Below are positions 22,072 through 33,489 of a stretch of DNA of 64,000 nt, piece after piece. Position 1 is the first letter of the stretch. Each line of letters begins with the position of its first letter. Under the pieces are notes generated by a model. That model saw only the letters and a list, made by a program, of their open reading frames with translations. It did no database searches and was not told where the DNA came from. Origin of the DNA: Cymodocea nodosa (taxonomy: Eukaryota > Streptophyta > Magnoliopsida > Alismatales > Cymodoceaceae); NCBI GenBank assembly GCA_036874045.1, contig CM072343.1, positions 12,048,001 to 12,112,000 on the forward strand, written 5' to 3'. Both the position numbers and the translations under genes were made by a program.

Positions 22072-25000
22072 CTAAGTGAAACTCGAGTAATCCTCTACTC
22101 TTACTTCTTCTATAATTTCATAAGAACTTTTTGGTATTTTCAAAATAGGCCTAAGTCTTTGCCCATTTACTTTAAATATATTCTGATTTTTAGGATTTTC
22201 AATTTTAATAACTCCATAGGGATAAATATTTTGAACTGTTTAAGGTCCTGCCCATATAGATCTTAATTTTCCTAGATGGTTATGGAGTCTAGTCATGTAA
22301 AGATATACTTCTTGTCCTATTTCAAAGGTTTTTGAAATAATTTTCCTATCATGCCAAAACTTCATTTTCTATTTTTCTTTTACAAATTTTGAATAAGCTT
22401 CACTCCTAAATTCTTCTAATTCAATCAATTGTATTTTCCTATTTTCAGCAACTTGATTTAAATTAGTGTTCAGAGTTTTTAATGCCTAATAAGCTTTATG
22501 TTCAATTTCAACCAGTAAATGACAACTTTTTCCATATACTAGCCTAAAAGGTGACATACCTAAGCTTGTCTTATAAGCAGTTCTATAAGCCCAAAGTGCA
22601 TCTATCAATCTATTAGCCCAATCTATTCTAGTAGGATTTACTATTTTTTCTAAGATTAATTTAATTTGTTTGTTTGCACTTTCTACTTGTCCACTTGTTT
22701 GTGGATGATATGATGTTGCAATTTTGTGGTTTACTCCATATTTCTTCATTAAGGCTTCAAAACTTCTATTACAAAAATGATTTTCTCTATCACTGATAAT
22801 AGCTTTAGGTATTCCAAATCTGGCAAATATATTGGTTCTTATAAATTATATTACCACTTTGTTGTCATTAGTTTTTATAGGAATAGCTTCTATTCATTTA
22901 GATACATAATCCACCCCCAACAATATGTAATTAAATTGATTAGACATAGGAAATGGACCCATAAAATCTATTCCCCACACATCAAAGATTTCAACCTCAA
23001 CAATAGGATTAAGAGGCATCATATTCCTCTTTGATATTCTTCCTATTTGTTGACATCTTAAACAACTTAAGCAATATTTATGAGCATCTTTGAATAGTGT
23101 TGGCCAATAAAACCCACATTGCAAAATTTTTGCAGTAGTTTTTCCTAAACCAAAATGCCCTCCACAAGCTTAGTCATGACAGAAAGACAATATGCTCGGA
23201 TATTCAGTTTCTAGAATACACCTCCGTAAAACCAGATCAGGACATTTCTTAAATAAGTATGGGTCTTCCCAATAGTAATATTTTACTCTTGAAAAGAACA
23301 ATTTCTTATCCTGTCTATTCAAATCTTTAGGTGTTAAACCAGTAACTAAGTAATTAACTATGTCTGCATACCAAGGCATTGTGTTGATGGTCATTAATTG
23401 TTCATCAGGAAAATTATCCTTAATTTCAATATTTGATTTTTCTATTTGTTATCTTGATAAATGATCTGCTACTACATTCTCACAACCTTTTTTATCTTTA
23501 ATTTCTAGATCAAATTCTTGTAATAATAATATCCACCAGATCAATCTAGGTTTGGTCTCTTTTTTTGCTATTAGGTGTTTTAAAGCTGAATGATCCGTGT
23601 ATACTATCACTTTAGCTCCAATCAGATATGATCTAAACTTTTCTAAGGCAAACACAACAGCTAACAATTCTTTTTTAGTAGTTGTATAGTTAACTTGAGC
23701 ATCATTTAAGGTTTTGCTTGCATAATGAATCACTCTAGGAGATTTTTCTATCTTCTATCCCAGCACTACTCCTACAGCAAAATTAGATGCATCGCACATT
23801 AATTCAAATGGATGGCTCCAATCAGGTGCTTGAATTATAGGAATTGAAATTAAGCTAGTTTTAAGTTTGAAAAATGTTTCTTTGCAATTTTTATCAAAAT
23901 TGAATGGGACATCTTTTAATAGATTGGTTAAAGGTCTAGCTATTTTGCTAAAATCTTTAATAAATCTTCTATAAAATCCAGCATGTCCTAGAAATGATCT
24001 AATATCTTTTACTGATTTAGGTTTTGGTAGATTAGAAATTACTTCAATTTTAGCTTTATCTACTTCCAACCCTTTCTTTGAAACAATATGTCCTACGACT
24101 ATTCCTTATTTAACCATAGAGTGACATTTTTCCCAATTTAGAACCAGACTTTTTTCCACACAGGGTTTTAATACTTGGTCTAAATTGTTTAAACATACTT
24201 CATATGAAGTTTCATAAATAGTAAAATCATTCATAAATATTTCTAAAAAATCTTCAGTCATTCCAATGAATATGCCTTGCATACACCTTTAAAAGGTGGC
24301 TGATGCATTGCATAGTTTGAATGGCATTCTCTTAAAAGCATAAGTTCCATTAGGACAAGTGAAAGTTGTTTTCTCTTGATCCTATAATGCTACTGGGACT
24401 TGGTTATATCTTGAATACTCGTCTAGGAAACAAAAATATTCTTACCCTACTAACTTTTCTAACATTTGATCTATGAAAGGTAAGGGAAAATGATCTTTCC
24501 TAGTCACTACATTCAGCTTTCTATAGTTTATACACACTCTCCAACTAGATTGAATTCTAGTAGGAATCAAGTCTTGATGTTCATTCCTAATAACTGTTAA
24601 TCCTGATTTCTTGGGAACAACATGGATTGGACTAACCCATGAGCTATCAGAAATCGGATAAATTATGTCATTATCTAACCATTTAACTATTTCCTTCCTG
24701 ACTACTTCTTTAAGGTTTGAATTTAGTCTCCTCTCAGGAATTCTAACAAGTTTAGCATTCTCTTCTAAATATATGTGGTGACAGCATAAAGTTGCACTTA
24801 ATACTTTTATATTAGTCATAGTCCATCCTATTGCTTCTTTATAAGTTTTGACTACATCTTTTAATTTAGCAATTTGATCCTCTTTTAAATCTAAAGAATA
24901 ATAATTAGACATGTTCGTTTTTCTTCTAGAAATATATAGGTTAATTCAGGAGGTAAATGTTTTAATTCTAATTGTTGCTCATCAGAAGCTAGAGCTCCTA

Positions 25001-25785
25001 ATTGAACATCATCATTATCTAAATTAATTTCTTCCTAATATCCTTCTGTATTTATGCTTTCACTTTCCTTTAAAGTTTCAGAATTGAGTTGCCTATTTAA
25101 TTCTTCTTGAATCACATCATCTAGCATATCTTCTTCATCCTCTAAAAAGTCTAGTATGTAAGGACATTTCTAACTCTTCAAACTTTTTTGGTTTGAAAAT
25201 ATTTAGTTGAGTATCCTCATTACCATATGCTAACTTCATTACTCCAGTTTTACAATTAATAACAGCCCCTGATGTTGCTAAAAATGGTCTTCCCAAAATT
25301 AAAGATGTATCACTATTTTTATGCTTAATTTGTTAGGAATCCAAAATTACAATATCAATAGGATATATGAAGTTTTTTATTTTAATTAAGACATCCTCTA
25401 TTTTTCCTCTAGGGTATCTTATACTTCTATCAGCTAATTGAATAACAGTCCTAGTAGGGATTAAGCCTTCTAATCCTAAGGATGCAAATATATCACTTGG
25501 CATAACATTTATACCTACACCTAAGTTTATTAAAGTTCTTTCTAAAATGGTATTTCCTGTAGTGCATGATATAATAGGGATTCCAAGATCAGATAACCTT
25601 TTAGGAATTTGTGGTAGAAATAGGGAACTACTTTGCTTAACTAAAAGGACTTTCCTTAAAACTTTTCACTCTCTTTTCTTAGTACACCAATCCTTAAGAA
25701 ATTTAGCACAATGTGGCATTTTCTACAATAAATCTAACAAAGGAATGTTAACTTGTACTTTTTCAAAAATTTCTCTAATTTTTTC
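22072..25785 (-). pseudogene. pol: Athila G1 pol: PR, RT, RNase H, INT (catalytically dead)
   Basis: Order PR-RT-RH-INT is Ty3/gypsy. Protease lies near 25540; its active site reads NLGVG where G2 has DLGAS, so the catalytic Asp is lost. RT covers about 24900-23950, and its catalytic box near 24220 is FMND where G2 and G3 have FMDD. RNase H is at 23733-23449 ([21 protein letters not shown]). Integrase follows with ACGGHFG plus CLRCQQIG zinc ligands (23190-23040), WGIDFMGPF, and the chromatin-side C-terminus FKVNGQRLRPI near 22180. Many stops are present (for instance near 24460, 24110, 23168). The end is the TAG at 22072-22074. Confidence 0.92.
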
Positions 25786-26721
25786 TTATTTTCCAGGAAA
25801 TGTTTGTTGTAATCTTTTAGGATAGGGTGCTAATAATTGTGATTTCAAAGATTCTTTTTCTTTCATTTGATTTGTTTGATCATTTTTAGTCTCATTTGCA
25901 GATTCAGATTTTTCTTCATTGATTTCTATATTTTCAGATATTACATTTTCATTATCATTTTGGTTTTTGTTCTTATCCATCTTCATATTATTTTTGTTTT
26001 GAATTCTTGATGGTATATCAGTTCCAGATCTTAATGTTATACATACATCTTCTAGATTTTCATTACTTTCTTGATGTTCTTATATATGATTTTCGTGATT
26101 ATGATCTTCAACTGTTTTTAGTCTTAAATTGCACTCTTTAAATTTTCTTGCATTGGTATTTTCTTTTATTTGTATGTCTTGTAAATTATGCAATTTTATA
26201 ACATTATAATTTTCATTTGTGTTGTCCTGTTGCATAACTTGTAATTTCATTGTATATTCGTCTAATGCTTTTAGTTTTCTTTCCAAATCATCTAATCTCA
26301 TTGCATTCAATTTTTGATCAATTTTCATTATGGTTTTTTCAGTTTCATAAATGATATCAATTTTAGGTTCTGAATATAATACCTTATAGTTTAATTGGTT
26401 AACTTCTTGTTGTTGACACATAAATTGTTCCAGTTTGTCCATGTTTTGCTCTATACTACGCTCTAGTTTGTCAAACCTATCCCAAACTTCCTTGTCTCTC
26501 AACATGTTACACATTCTAAGCTAACCATTAGTTGGGTAAACCATAGGATTCTCATACTCAGATCTATTATAGTGAAGATAATTCATTTGTTGTTCATGTG
26601 ATCTAACCATCTGCAATCATTTCAGTTTCAAACAATCAGAAATGTCATGACCTTTCAAATTGTAGATTTCACATATGCTAACTACAGGTTTCAGAAATCT
26701 TTGAGCATAAGCATATGCCAT
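25786..26721 (-). pseudogene. Athila G1 gag-like ORF: defective zinc knuckle and coiled coil
   Basis: First ORF after the PBS, ATG at 26721 (MAYAYAQRFLKPVVSICEIY). The CCHC motif reads CEIYNLKGHDISDC, so the second Cys is Tyr; G3 has the same change (CEFYNSEGHNISDC), hence it predates both. Then come about 140 residues of coiled coil (WDRFDKLERSIEQNMDKLEQ and further heptads) and an acidic linker leading into LLAPYPKRLQQTFPGK, the usual Athila gag-PR junction. The gag core domain normally at the N-terminus is absent here; a gag core lies instead at 4938. Stops near 26620 and 26518 interrupt it. Confidence 0.75.
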
Positions 26722-26800
26722 ATTCTCAATTATAGAAGAAAACACACAACACTTTTGCTATTAAAATAAAACAGCACTTACAGTTGCTTAGCTACTCAAT

Positions 26801-26894
26801 TCTTCGGTAATGGCGCTAGAAAAACTTGTTCGGTTGCTTTAGGTAGCACTAGAGAACTTGCTTGGCTCTCTGATGACACCAAATAACTTATATT
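26801..26894 (-). promoter_or_regulatory. Triplicated primer-binding-site-like array of Athila G1
   Basis: Between LTR and first ORF, three consecutive units each have an AAGTT-T-T spacer and a TGGYGCC-like core: TTGGTGTCATCAGAG (26882-26868), TAGTGCTACCTAAAG (26851-26837) and TAGCGCCATTACCG (26818-26805), 30 and 33 bp apart. The last is nearest to the tRNA-Asp-type PBS (TGGCGCCGTTGCC) of Athila. Confidence 0.7.
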
Positions 26895-27152
26895 TGTTAA
26901 CTTCTATTTTAACTTGGTTAATTTGTCTTTATGCTTATATCAATAATTTCTTTTTAGAAGTAAACAAACAACCTTTCACACAAAATAGATATTAAGTCCA
27001 ATTTGTATTTTAACTGCAAGTGCATAGTGTATAATGTATTTGTATGCAAGTACAAGTCAATTCCATAGAGAATTGATGTAAGAATTGTGTACTATTTCGT
27101 TTTTTTATATTATACTTAATGTGTTTAGTAATTACTTCGTTGAGTTACAGTT

Positions 27153-27179
27153 AACACAACGAACTAAGTTCGTGGAGTT
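27153..27179. repeat. 27-bp palindrome in Athila G1 LTR
   Basis: Arms AACACAACGAACT and AGTTCGTGGAGTT around one central A. Its counterpart in the G2 LTR is 56900-56926. Confidence 0.7.
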
Positions 27180-28121
27180 ATGGCTAACTCAACAGACTAA
27201 TCTCATGGACTTAAGTTAACTCCACGAGCCTATCTTTCCAATTTAATATTACTATTTACAAAGGAATTCGGCCAACCATTGGGTGGTTCTACAAATTGTA
27301 AATAACATCAATTAAGCTCTTCAATGCTAGTTAATATTAGATTTATCATTAAGCAACACTAACATTCAAATATTTCAAATAGTAACCATTAAAAGCTTGA
27401 AGTACCTAGAACAAATCAATTTCAATAAATTGTAATACTATTTTCTATTTTCTGAATCAAACAAACATAAAACATTCACAATACTGACAATGATAACTTT
27501 AATCACGATACAAAACAAACAATACAACACTTAAATACTAAATATAAACATAGATAAGTTGTTGTTTTTGGTATTTTTGTTTTAAGATGTTAATGAAAAT
27601 GGGCGAAAGGTGAAATGTAAAAATCTCTATCGATAGTAAATACTTTTGTCACTACATGCTACACGATTACACCACTGAAAACTTAATCACTTACAATTCT
27701 GACTCATCTCCCTATAGAATCGCGAGTCTAGAATTGCAAGATGATCTCCTCTTCAACATATTGGCATCAACCCGAAACTAAGGCTAGAAGCTTTACGATC
27801 TCATGAGATATGAGTCGGTGCTTGGTGAAAATGGCTTCCCTTCCTGTGATGCGATCACTTATCACAGTGGTTGTCAAGCAGTGTGTTTGGCTCAGAATCA
27901 ACCTGACATCAGGAAAGTATCCTCACAAACCTCTGATGGTTGGTGATTACGGTAATGTTGGTGATGTTGGTGAATTGTTGGTGAATTGTTGGTGATAGTG
28001 TGGATGCTTCAGTGATCTTCCGACATTGTTTGCAGTTAGCGCGGTCCTCCACCTTTACACACACTGCCACACACCTCCAACCACACCTTCAACCACACCT
28101 TCTTCGTTTTTTCTCCTCTTC

Positions 28122-28129
28122 TTTTATAT
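28122..28129 (-). promoter_or_regulatory. TATA box of Athila G1 LTR
   Basis: Coding strand ATATAAAAGAAGAGGAG; the same box is at 56031-56038. Confidence 0.65.
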
Positions 28130-28936
28130 TTCTTCAATAGTAATTGCTTCTACTTTAGATGATCGGTTGGATTTCCTTCATTCAAATCAACGATGGTGAT
28201 TTCTTCTCCCTTCCACGAGTGAATTCCTATGTGATACGTGCAATCATGGTTTTCCTTCGAATGACCTATTTCTATAACCGCTATAGTGGCATATTAGAAA
28301 TTAAATGGTCCATGGAGTTACAGATAACTCAACGGACTTACTTCATTGATTTAACTATAAAACACGTGCACTAAAGAAATAAGCTACTAACATAACGCGT
28401 TACCTTAGTGTGTATTCATATAACTCAACGCGTATAGTTATGCTAACTTAACGAGTTAAACATGTGCATCTCACGTGATATACTAAAGCATTTAAATTCA
28501 ACACGTGCATAATTCTAACTTAACAAGTTCAAATATTTTAGACACTTACAAACCTAACTATCTGATGCCTAGATGCATTTCGGATAGTTAATAGATAACT
28601 TACCGAAAATCCACTTAAGTCATGCATTATGGTTTCAATACATGTACTTCAAGAAATAATAAAATATTCTTAAAACATAACTGTCCGGTACATTAAAAAT
28701 AACCCTCCAAAATAACAGAAAATTCAGATACTTAAGAATTTCATAGCCTACAATTTACCGACAGTTTAGACATATACTAAATTAACATTAATTCCCTAAA
28801 ATTATGCAGATTCTTTCATTAAAGCATATAACAGTGCAAGTATAACATAATGGCTTAATTCTCATATGATAAGCTAAATATTATGCAATTAACCATCATT
28901 TAACCGTTAATATTATGCACTTTTTCATTCTAAACA

Positions 28937-29245
28937 ATGCCATATCTCATATGTAGTTTGATATGCAAAAACTTTGTTAAATTGATCATGAGATAAAGCA
29001 CAAAACAAGATATTTAAACCTTTAGCATTCAGTGTCATTTGCTCCTTTTCATCAAAAGTCCAAGTATCATATGGAGTCGTAACTAACACTATAAGATTGC
29101 TAATTATATGCTGTAATTTGAAATTAATTGATTGGAAGAATACTTTCATCTTATATTTTCAGTAACCATAATTACTACCTTCGAACATAGGAGGACGATT
29201 AGTAGTATGTCCTTCAGTCATAACTAAGATTTCAATATTATCCAT
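28937..29245 (-). pseudogene. gag: Sire B copy 2 gag, N-terminal fragment
   Basis: About 100 residues of copia-type gag (TTPYDTWTFDEKEQMTLNAK, LNILFCALSHDQFNKV), highly similar to 44735-44400. It ends at the Athila LTR boundary, and a Trp-to-stop change precedes MKVFFQ. Confidence 0.8.
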
Positions 29246-29318
29246 TTTAAATAGATGATCCTAAGTAAATGATAGGAAAAATTGATTCCTATATAGAAAA
29301 ATGAAAGCTCTTAATTAT

Positions 29319-29331
29319 GCTCTAATACCAG
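29319..29331 (-). promoter_or_regulatory. Sire B copy 2 primer binding site
   Basis: Coding strand TGGTATTAGAGC, an initiator tRNA-Met type site with one change from TGGTATCAGAGC. Confidence 0.85.
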
Positions 29332-29332
29332 T

Positions 29333-30574
29333 TGTAAGATCGTTGTATCACAAGAGGTGGGGTGAATTGTGTCTTTAGTAATTAAAATTACCAGTAGATA
29401 AAACAAGAGCACAAAACACTCAAATAAAATTCTATTCTTTATAAACTTTAAAGAAAGAATTTACACTATCTTTTCAACTCAATTCCCTTCTTGTCAATTT
29501 TGATACAATAATGTCAGATATACAATTCAAATAGAAAATGAAGTCCTTATTCAAAGCTAATTTCAAATTGTATAAAACCTGATCTTTATGCACGTAGCTC
29601 TTTTTCCTTCTTTTTGCTCAGCTTCTATATCTCTTCTTCTCTAATTGTCGAATTTCCAAACTTCTTGTGTTTGCAACTCCTTTTTTTGAAATTGCTTGGA
29701 ATTCCAAACTTCTTCTAATGTTGGAGAATTTTTTTGGATTTGATATGCAATTGAATATTCAAATTTGATATTTGAGATTTGGGATTGAATATTCAGACTT
29801 GATCTTTTAGTTTATGATTGAGATCAGGATGATCGTAATGTAGCTCATACCCTCTATTAGTAGTCGAACTCTGACTTCACATTCAACACATTCATCCACT
29901 TAATCTATAATCCATGTACTAATTTTAAATTCAAATTATCCACAATTTCCACTATCTTTTTGAATTTCCACTATGTCCACTATCATTTTGAAATTTCCAC
30001 TTTCTCCACTATCATTTTGAATTTCCACGATTTCCACTCGTAGATTCACCGAAATTTTATCTTCCTTGGAGATTTGTAGAATATCTTCTAAGTCACCGCT
30101 TTAGTCGAACACTTATCCTTTAAGTCCTGTAAAAACTCGAACACTTATTTGTAACTCTTCGAGTTTTTGCACTTGCAAAACACGTGATTGAACAAAGAAA
30201 ACTTATCTATTCGTTAGTCATTTTATAAAACTCGAACAATTATCTAACTCTTTGATTTTCATTACCGAACACACATGGAAAACACGTGACAACTTAAAAC
30301 ATTAAAAACACACGTGTAGCTAACTTAACTATACGAGTTTTTAACATAACTCTTCGACTAAATCGAAATGTTAACTTTTCGAAAGTTTAACTATCCAAAA
30401 ATCTAACTATCCAAAAACCTTAACTATCTGAAAGTTAACTATCCAAAATTTTAAATGAAACTTTCTAATAACTTGTCAACATTTAATTACGTGACTATTA
30501 TGCTTAGAAAATATTATTTAGACTTATTTAAAAATGTTAATAAAGCATTTATCCTCAAAACAAAATTCCTAACA
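29333..30574 (-). repeat. Sire B copy 2 5' LTR
   Basis: About 1.24 kb. Homologous to 36695-37886 and 44779-45972. Rich in AACTCGAACACTTAT / CTCTTCGAGTTTTT words. Confidence 0.88.
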
Positions 30575-31481
30575 GTAGTAATTGCTTCTACTTAAATGAT
30601 CAATTGAATTTCCTTCATTCTTATCAATGATGGTGATTTTTTCTTCATTCCACGATTAAAATCTTACGTGATACGTGCAATCGTGATTTTCCTTTGAATT
30701 TCCTATTCTTGCAATTGTTCACAATAGCATATTAGAAAATAACTGGTCCGTGGAGTTAGTGTAACTCAACGGACTTACTCCATGGACTTAACTGTTAACT
30801 CAATGGACTTCCCTCATTGAGTAAAACTTAACTCAACGGACTTAATATAAAACATGTGCAACTCATGTGACATAATAAAACATTTAAATTTACACGTGCA
30901 TAATGCTAATTTTATGATGGTAAGAAGACTTTTTGGATAGTTACGAACTGTAACTATTCGAAACTTATATGTCTTTCAGATAATTAGCATCTAACCTTCC
31001 AAAAGATAACTTAAGTCAAGTTTCCAAGTCACAACATGTGTCCTTAGTAGTTTTTACGATAAAAGGTATTTTGGATACTTGCAAACATAACTATCCAATG
31101 CTTAAACACATTTTGGATAGTTAGCCTCTAACCTTTTGAAATACAACTTAAGTCATGTATTAAGGTTTCAACACGTGTCCTTCTTGAAATAATAATAAAA
31201 TAATCTTTAAGCGTTCAAAACACAACTATCCAGTACATAAAATGTAACTCCTCGAAATAACAGACATTTTAGATACTTAGGAATTAAAAAACCTATAACT
31301 CATCGACAATTCAAAAATATACTTAATTAACACTAATTCACTGAAATTATGCACATTTAATAATTAAGGCATATAATCACGTAATTATAATATAATGGTT
31401 TAATTCTCATGCGGTAAAATAAATATTATGCAATTAACAATTATTTAACCATTAATATTATGCACTTTTTCATTCTAAACA
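30575..31481 (-). repeat. Athila LTR remnant, U3 part
   Basis: Coding strand starts TGTTTAGAATGAAAAAGTGC at 31481 and matches 28936-28141 of the G1 LTR. It stops where Sire B copy 2 is inserted. Confidence 0.8.
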
Positions 31482-31835
31482 AGCCTCACTAGTAACTTCC
31501 AATTAAATTTGTTGTTCATAGAGGAATTCAGTTATCCATTGGTGGTTCCACATAATGTAAATAACATCCATTAAACTTTTAATGTTAGTTTATACAATAT
31601 TTATCATTAATAAATACTAACATTCAAATATTTCAAATAGTAACTATATTAATCAGGATTTTAGAATTGCATACGAACTAATTTCAGTAATTAGTAAAAT
31701 GATTTTCTATTTTCTAGAATGAAATAAACATAAAACATTCAATAATACTAACAATACTAAACAAATGATACAACACTGATTTGATAAATATAAAAACATA
31801 TAATGAGTTTTTGGTTTGTTTTTGTTATGAAGTTA
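31482..31835 (-). repeat. Athila LTR remnant, R/U5 part of another copy
   Basis: Matches 27235-27590 of the G1 LTR (GAATTCAG-TATCCATTGG-TGGTTCCAC). It lies upstream of, and in the same orientation as, the U3 remnant, so it comes from a different LTR copy. Confidence 0.65.
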
Positions 31836-33436
31836 AAACCTATACTAGTTCTATCACCAAAGACTTTATAACTATTAATAATATTGGTCAGTTTCTTATC
31901 TCCTTTGGTAAAAGCTCCTAGTTTAAATTTTAGTCTACCAATTTCTTATTCTAATTTTTCTATATCAGAATTAGAACTAGATTTTTCTACACATTGATTT
32001 TTAAATTTTTCATTCAATTTTTCAGATTCATCTTGTAGCCTTTTGTTTTCTAAGAATTTATCCTTCAGATCTTTAGTAAGTTTTGAATTATATTTTTCAA
32101 GTTCAGAAATTTTATCATGCATATGAGAACTATCAACAACAAATTTATTCTTCTTTAATGTAGAATTTTCAGTTTTTAATGTAGTAATTTTCTTTTCTAA
32201 CTTAGCAGCGGTTTTATTACTATTTGATAATTTCCTTTTTAACATAGAATTTTCCAAACTAACATTTTTCAGTTCTTCCAATAACTCATTATAATCATCT
32301 TAATTTATATCTGATACATCAGAATCATTATCAGAAATCATTTCATCAGCTATATTTGAATCAGAATGTACCTCATTGGTATTAGCCATAAAACAGACAT
32401 TGGCTAGCTCTTCAGACTTGGACTCAATTTGTGTACCATTAGTACTGGTACCTTCAGATACTTCAGTTTCTATAGAATCATCCTAGGTAACTTGGAATGC
32501 TTTCTTCTTTCTTTGATTAAATCTTCTCTAATGAAACTTCTATTTTCCATGAGATTTCTTCTTGTCAAAGTTCTTTCTTTCATCCTTCTTTTGATATGTG
32601 CATTGGCTCTGAAAATGCCCATATCTGTTGCAGTTGAAGCATTTTGTAGCAGATTGCTTCCCTTTATCATGATTTTTTCCTTTCTTCCAGAATTTTCTAT
32701 ATTTTCTGATAATACACGCTAATTCTTCTAGAAACTCATTAACAGGCTCCTCAGATGGTTGTTGAGCCTTCAGTGCAAGCTCCTTTTTCTTTTCAACCTT
32801 CCTTGAGGTTTCTCCTTCCTCTTCTTTCCAATCTTTCAGTTGAGTCTCATAGGCTAACAAATTGCTAGTGAGATCTTCCAGAGTGAAAGTCCTCATATCC
32901 TTTGAATCTTGTAGGGAGGTAGCCTTAGCTTTCCAATCTTTGTTCAGGCTTCTCAAGACTTTGATAACCTATTCTTTCATGGAAAATTCTTTCCTGAGAT
33001 TTTTCAAACCATTTATAATCTCAATGAAACGAGAAATGAGATCAGTGATACTCTCATTCTCTTTCATTTTAAACATTTCATATTTCCTCAGTAGGATACT
33101 TATTTTTGTATCTTTCACCTCATTTGTTCCTTCATATGTAATTTCTAAAGCACGCCAAGCTTCATGTGCAGTAGAATAAGCAGAAATCTTGTTGTATATA
33201 TCAACAGTGATTGCACAAGTTAGTGCATTCATTCCTCTTGCATCCATTCAAATTTTCTTCTCATCTTCATCATTCCACATGTCTTCAGGAATATTTGGAA
33301 GTTGTATTCCACTAACCACTACTCTCCATACCTTCACATCCATAGATTTTAAAAAATTAGTCATTTTATTTTTCCAAAAGCCATAATTATTTCCATCAAA
33401 GAGTGGAGGTCGGTGTACACGCTAACCCTCTACCAT
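31836..33436 (-). pseudogene. gag: Sire C gag, truncated
   Basis: ATG near 33436; PPLFDGNNYGFWKNKM opens the copia gag domain, and MDARGMNALTCAITVDIYNK and NESITDLISRFIEIINGLK follow. The zinc knuckle CFNCNRYGHFQSQC (near 32640) is intact. The C-terminal part is a long coiled coil with FMANTNEVHSDSN before it, as in Sire A and B. Interrupting stops lie near 33420, 33248, 32958, 32535 and 31945. Truncated at its 3' end by an Athila LTR piece. Confidence 0.85.
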
Positions 33437-33474
33437 TGATCTCAGATTGATTAAATCTATTACAGAGATAACAT

Positions 33475-33488
33475 TGCTCTAATACCAC
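33475..33488 (-). promoter_or_regulatory. Sire C primer binding site
   Basis: Coding strand TGGTATTAGAGCAA next to the LTR end. Confidence 0.85.
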
Positions 33489-33489
33489 T

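Larger units (their letters stand above)
1..28936 (-). mobile_element. Athila-type Ty3/gypsy LTR retrotransposon G1, 3' end outside window
   Basis: Read on the minus strand the element runs 5' LTR (26895-28936), PBS array, zinc-knuckle gag-like ORF, PR-RT-RH-INT, ORF2, gag core, F-box ORF and a PPT-like tract at 280-298. The pol order (INT last) is that of Ty3/gypsy, and the protease, RT and integrase segments resemble the Athila lineage, including the C-terminal FKVNGQRLRPI of integrase. The 3' LTR should lie left of base 1. A complete Sire A copia element and a solo Sire A LTR are inserted in it. Its 5' LTR abuts a Sire B gag, so it probably inserted into that older element. All ORFs carry stops or lost active-site residues. 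Confidence 0.88.
26895..28936 (-). repeat. Athila G1 5' LTR
   Basis: Coding-strand ends TGTTTAGAATG (28936) and GAAGTTAACA (26895), with TGTT/AACA termini. Contains a TATA box (28122-28129), a shared U3 cassette (28390-28545) and a 27-bp palindrome (27153-27179). About 2.04 kb, matching 55215-57180. Confidence 0.9.
28937..30574 (-). mobile_element. Sire B copy 2: 5' LTR, PBS and start of gag
   Basis: LTR 29333-30574 (TGTAAGATCG...AATTCCTAACA on the plus strand), PBS CTGGTATTAGAGC at 29319-29331, then gag from ATG 29245 to 28937 where the Athila G1 LTR cuts it. The LTR was inserted in an Athila LTR, whose sequence resumes at 30575. Confidence 0.85.
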
